From Trogon surrucura (Eukaryota; Chordata; Aves; Trogoniformes; Trogonidae), in assembly GCA_020746105.1 (NCBI GenBank), contig CM036618.1, positions 107,954,622 through 108,018,621 of the forward strand: a stretch of 64,000 bases of DNA, read 5' to 3'. The number at the start of each line of letters is the position of its first letter. Within the stretch, counting starts at the first letter, position 1. Shown piece by piece: positions 60,719-64,000 of the stretch. Position numbers and translations under genes: made by a program. The notes beneath the pieces were generated by a model. The model was not told the DNA's origin and made no database searches. It saw only the letters and a program-made list of their open reading frames with translations.

Positions 60719-63700
60719 GTAGATTTTGTTCACTGAAGTCACTTCAGAAATTTGGAAGCATCTTTTAAGAGTGGGTTTTCCGTCTGCTAAACAGTCGGTC
60801 ATATACTATTGTATATACGGAGCCTGGCTCATCTGGATATATTTTCTTTTACATTTTAATGGTATCTCAAAGTGTAAGTTGCAGATGATATATTTTGCAC
60901 AGAGGATCAGGCGAGAATGAAGAGAAGCTTTTGTGTGCATGTTCTTAGTACAATAATTAAGATGCTGTATGACAGGGAACATTTTTTACTTCAGATACTG
61001 TGACATCATATTGTTTGGCAAAAATGTAATTAACCATAATGAATCTAAGTTGATATTTTCAAGTGTGGCTTCCTGCCAAATGTCAATAGTCATCTGCTTC
61101 AGTTTCTGTCATCAGCACAATGGGTAGAGACTGTGTTAAGATACCTGATACTGGGTTGGGAGCAGGTGGGGGAGAAATACAAATATTATGTTACTTATAT
61201 TACCCTTGTTTAGTACGATAAGTACTGTTAAATATACATATTTGTCTCACAGTGATTGCCTAGGTATCAATCTCCTACCAAGTCTGTGGTGAATAACTGT
61301 ATTTTATTCTTCTTATAGTCCACAGTTGACAATAATGCAGACTCTTAGACATAATCAAGATTTAACAATAGCTGTAAAACTCATTTTGCCATCATGTTAG
61401 TCCTTTTATTGGGCTTAATATCTTTGTCTCGATCCTATGCAAGGATGTTTAAAATGTGAGTCCTTTCAGGGAAGGAACACGTATCACTGCATGTATATAT
61501 ACATATTGAACCTGAGAAGCTAAGATCTCTTTTTGTTTGCTCATAAGTATCATCAGCACAGTTGGCCTTGTTACTGTTAATAATAGTTTCAAAATTAGTA
61601 GCAATAATTTGAGATGAACTGGCTAATTAGGCAACCAAGTAATGCTGTGGAAGTTAATACTTCAGATTATAAGATTTTCTAAATCTTGTGTCTCCTCTGA
61701 TGTGCTAGCCATCGTGTTTAGATTTGGTCTGTTTCGATGAGTTTTAACTGAATGCAGCTGGAGAGCGATGAATGGGTTAGTTGTAATGTACAGTATATTT
61801 TACAGGAAAACAATACCAAAAATAGGTCTCTGCCTCTTTGCTTTTGCTCTCCCTGTAATGAAGCTAACTGCTTTTAATTATAGCTTACAGAGACACTGTG
61901 CTGAATTACTTAATCTCTGTGTAAGGACTGGGTTCTAGTTTCTTAATTGGCATCTGAATGTTTGGCAACTTTGCAAAAACCCAAAGCTAAGAGTAAGCAT
62001 AGAGCAAAAGGTATGTATTATGTATGTATAGATCTCTATTATTTTTCAGGGCCCTCTGCCTTACAGTTTTTAAGAAACAGGAGAGAGTGAACTTTGCAGG
62101 CCCTTGCAATGTCAGTCTTTGATCCCATTATAACACTGTTTACAATAATTTGAAGCTCCTAGACCAAAGTAAGTTATACTGAAATGAACAGCTGACAGGA
62201 AAAAAACCCTCAAGGTATCCTGATTTATTTTTCAACTGGGATGAAAGTTGATTTGGAAATGTACCTTACTAAAACTCAAGTTGCATTTCCAGTAGTTGGG
62301 AGGAGCTCCCAGATTACATTACCCCACCCACATCTGCTTGCTTTCGGTTTACCTGGGGAGATTCTGTAAAGGAAGAAAGGAGGACAGCAACCCTTAAAGA
62401 GAGAGCACACAGAACAGGTCTAAAAAGACAGGAATCTAAGGCAGAGTGCCTCAAGTGGGTAAACCCTCATTTTGGGTTACATTCAGCAGAGATAACACGT
62501 GGTTAGCAGTCTGTGACATGCTGTGGGTGTTCACAAATCCTGTTTAAAGCAGATCATGTCACTGATTCGTTCATCCCTTGATAAAATGTTATGAGTCAGA
62601 TCCTCAGCTAGTGTGAATTTTCAAAGCTCCATTGACTTGAGGGAGAAATGTCTTAAGTTAAGGATCCAGTCTGTAGTGTAGAGAGGCCTGATTCTTTGAG
62701 TGCTGAGTTTGACATGACTTTCTTTTGACTGTATCTTCATAAGCCTCACATTTGGACATCTTGTAATAGTAATATTTATTTTCTTGTTTAGGAAATGTTC
62801 TCTTAGCTTAAAGAGGACCTACAAATGAATAATAATGGATACAGGTTTAAATTTGTTTCTTTCCATAAGAAATCATGCAAATAATTTTTAAGGAAAATGC
62901 CTGGCTTTGGTTTTATACAGTAAGTTTGATTTGGAGAATACTGACATTGTAATATAACAGATGTGCATAGCTTCTTGTTGTTTTAATATTGGAATTCTTT
63001 GCCATTTTGTTTATACAACAAATATATCTTTTTGCATCCATGCAATTGAAATTAAGTCCTTAGTATGGTGTTTAAGGAATGTCACTGGTGTATTTTGGAC
63101 TCCCCTCTAGTGTTTCTTCTAATCTTTTCCAAAACAGAGGTAATTATGTGTCATCTATGAGGAATTCGTAATACAGCATACTATGCCCCTTGAGGATCTT
63201 TCTTAAGTCATATGTGTGTGAGGCCTGGAAGAATCATGTCCTCACATGGTTATATTTGAGTATTAGCAACATGACAATGATACAGCTGTGTATTTGTTCC
63301 TCTGTGTTCCTGTCTGACTTGGGCTCTGGCCTAGAAGTGATGTCGGTGTCAGAATATGTCAGATTGCTTGTTTCTCAAAGCAGGGCTGTGAAGAAGTCTT
63401 GCCAAGTGTGAAAGCCACAGTTGGAAAATCTTGATGATGGTTGTCTTGGGGGTTTTTCCTCCCTGTTGTTCCTTTATAGCAGGAAGTCACAGGAACACTT
63501 TGTCAGGAGAAGCCTTCACACCACTTGAACCATGTCTCCTGTCTGCAGAACTGGGCATGGCACTCGAGTGTGCTCATTGTGTGGTTTGTGCGGGTGATTC
63601 TTTACCTCTAAAGGCTCTACAAGCAATCTTGTGATTTTCATAACCAAGAATCTTAAATATTGCAGATGTGACATGACCAATCTTCTTGACCCTCTGAGCC

Positions 63701-64000
63701 GCATACCAAAATTTAGAACTGCTGGTCAAACAGTTCGTTCTTCAGTGAATCAAGAGAGAAGGGTGCTGGGTACTTTTCTGAGGTGGGCAATGACAGTGGC
63801 TCTCAGGAATGTTAGCTGTCCATTGTGGCTCAGGGCTAGGCTGAAGGGTGTAGCTTCGAGATGTAATGAAGTGTGCAATGTCAACTTCAGTAGCATCTGG
63901 TTAATTTGTTCCCTCTCACAGTGGGGACTTATCCTACCTAAGCACAGCCCCTCTCTTGGATGTGGGGTGGAGTGCCAGCACGGGAACTGTGTTTGGAAAC
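60719..64000. other. No gene recognised, right window edge
   Basis: AT-rich. Histone H3-3A and ACBD3, which follow SDE2 in mammals, are not present here and may lie further right. Confidence 0.5.

Noticed and set aside
57000-64000. Search for histone H3-3A or ACBD3, the mammalian neighbours of SDE2
   Set aside because: No matching coding sequence could be read on either strand.

Overview
This is vertebrate nuclear DNA, and the repeats point to a passerine bird. Genes have short coding exons with GT/AG splice sites. The interspersed repeats are mostly truncated 3' ends of CR1 LINEs, the dominant avian retrotransposon. One element (43513-43696) joins a degenerate tRNA-Ile-like head to a CR1 3' tail, which is the architecture of TguSINE1, a SINE described from passerines. 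There are no bacterial operons, CRISPR arrays or intact viral genes. I read the three protein-coding genes by joining exons by hand, checking splice phase at every junction. They correspond to the human 1q42 block TMEM63A-LEFTY-SDE2.

Region by region. (1) 1-19.4 kb, minus strand: the 5' half of TMEM63A, a mechanosensitive OSCA/TMEM63 cation channel. Twelve coding exons give residues 1-406. The other exons lie beyond the left edge. A CpG island at 18.9-19.6 kb holds the non-coding first exon and promoter. (2) 19.6-35.8 kb: intergenic, with three CR1 copies, one GC-rich patch near 25 kb, and a cluster of FoxH1-type sites near 33.5 kb. (3) 35.85-40.05 kb, plus strand: a complete four-exon LEFTY gene, a secreted Nodal antagonist of 363 residues, with TATA box and two poly(A) signals. 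(4) 40-48.6 kb: intergenic, with the SINE. I found no PYCR2 and no second LEFTY here, although mammals carry both. (5) 48.6-56.8 kb, minus strand: complete SDE2 (seven exons, 414 residues), a replication-stress and splicing factor with an N-terminal ubiquitin-like fold and C-terminal SAP domain, starting in a CpG island at 56.5-57.0 kb. (6) 57-64 kb: no recognised gene. A chain of phase-compatible plus-strand candidate exons begins in the flank of the SDE2 CpG island and might be an undescribed divergent transcript.

The genes are functionally unrelated neighbours in a conserved syntenic block. LEFTY is the developmentally regulated one: it has a TATA box and a possible Nodal-responsive element upstream, while TMEM63A and SDE2 have TATA-less CpG-island promoters of housekeeping type.
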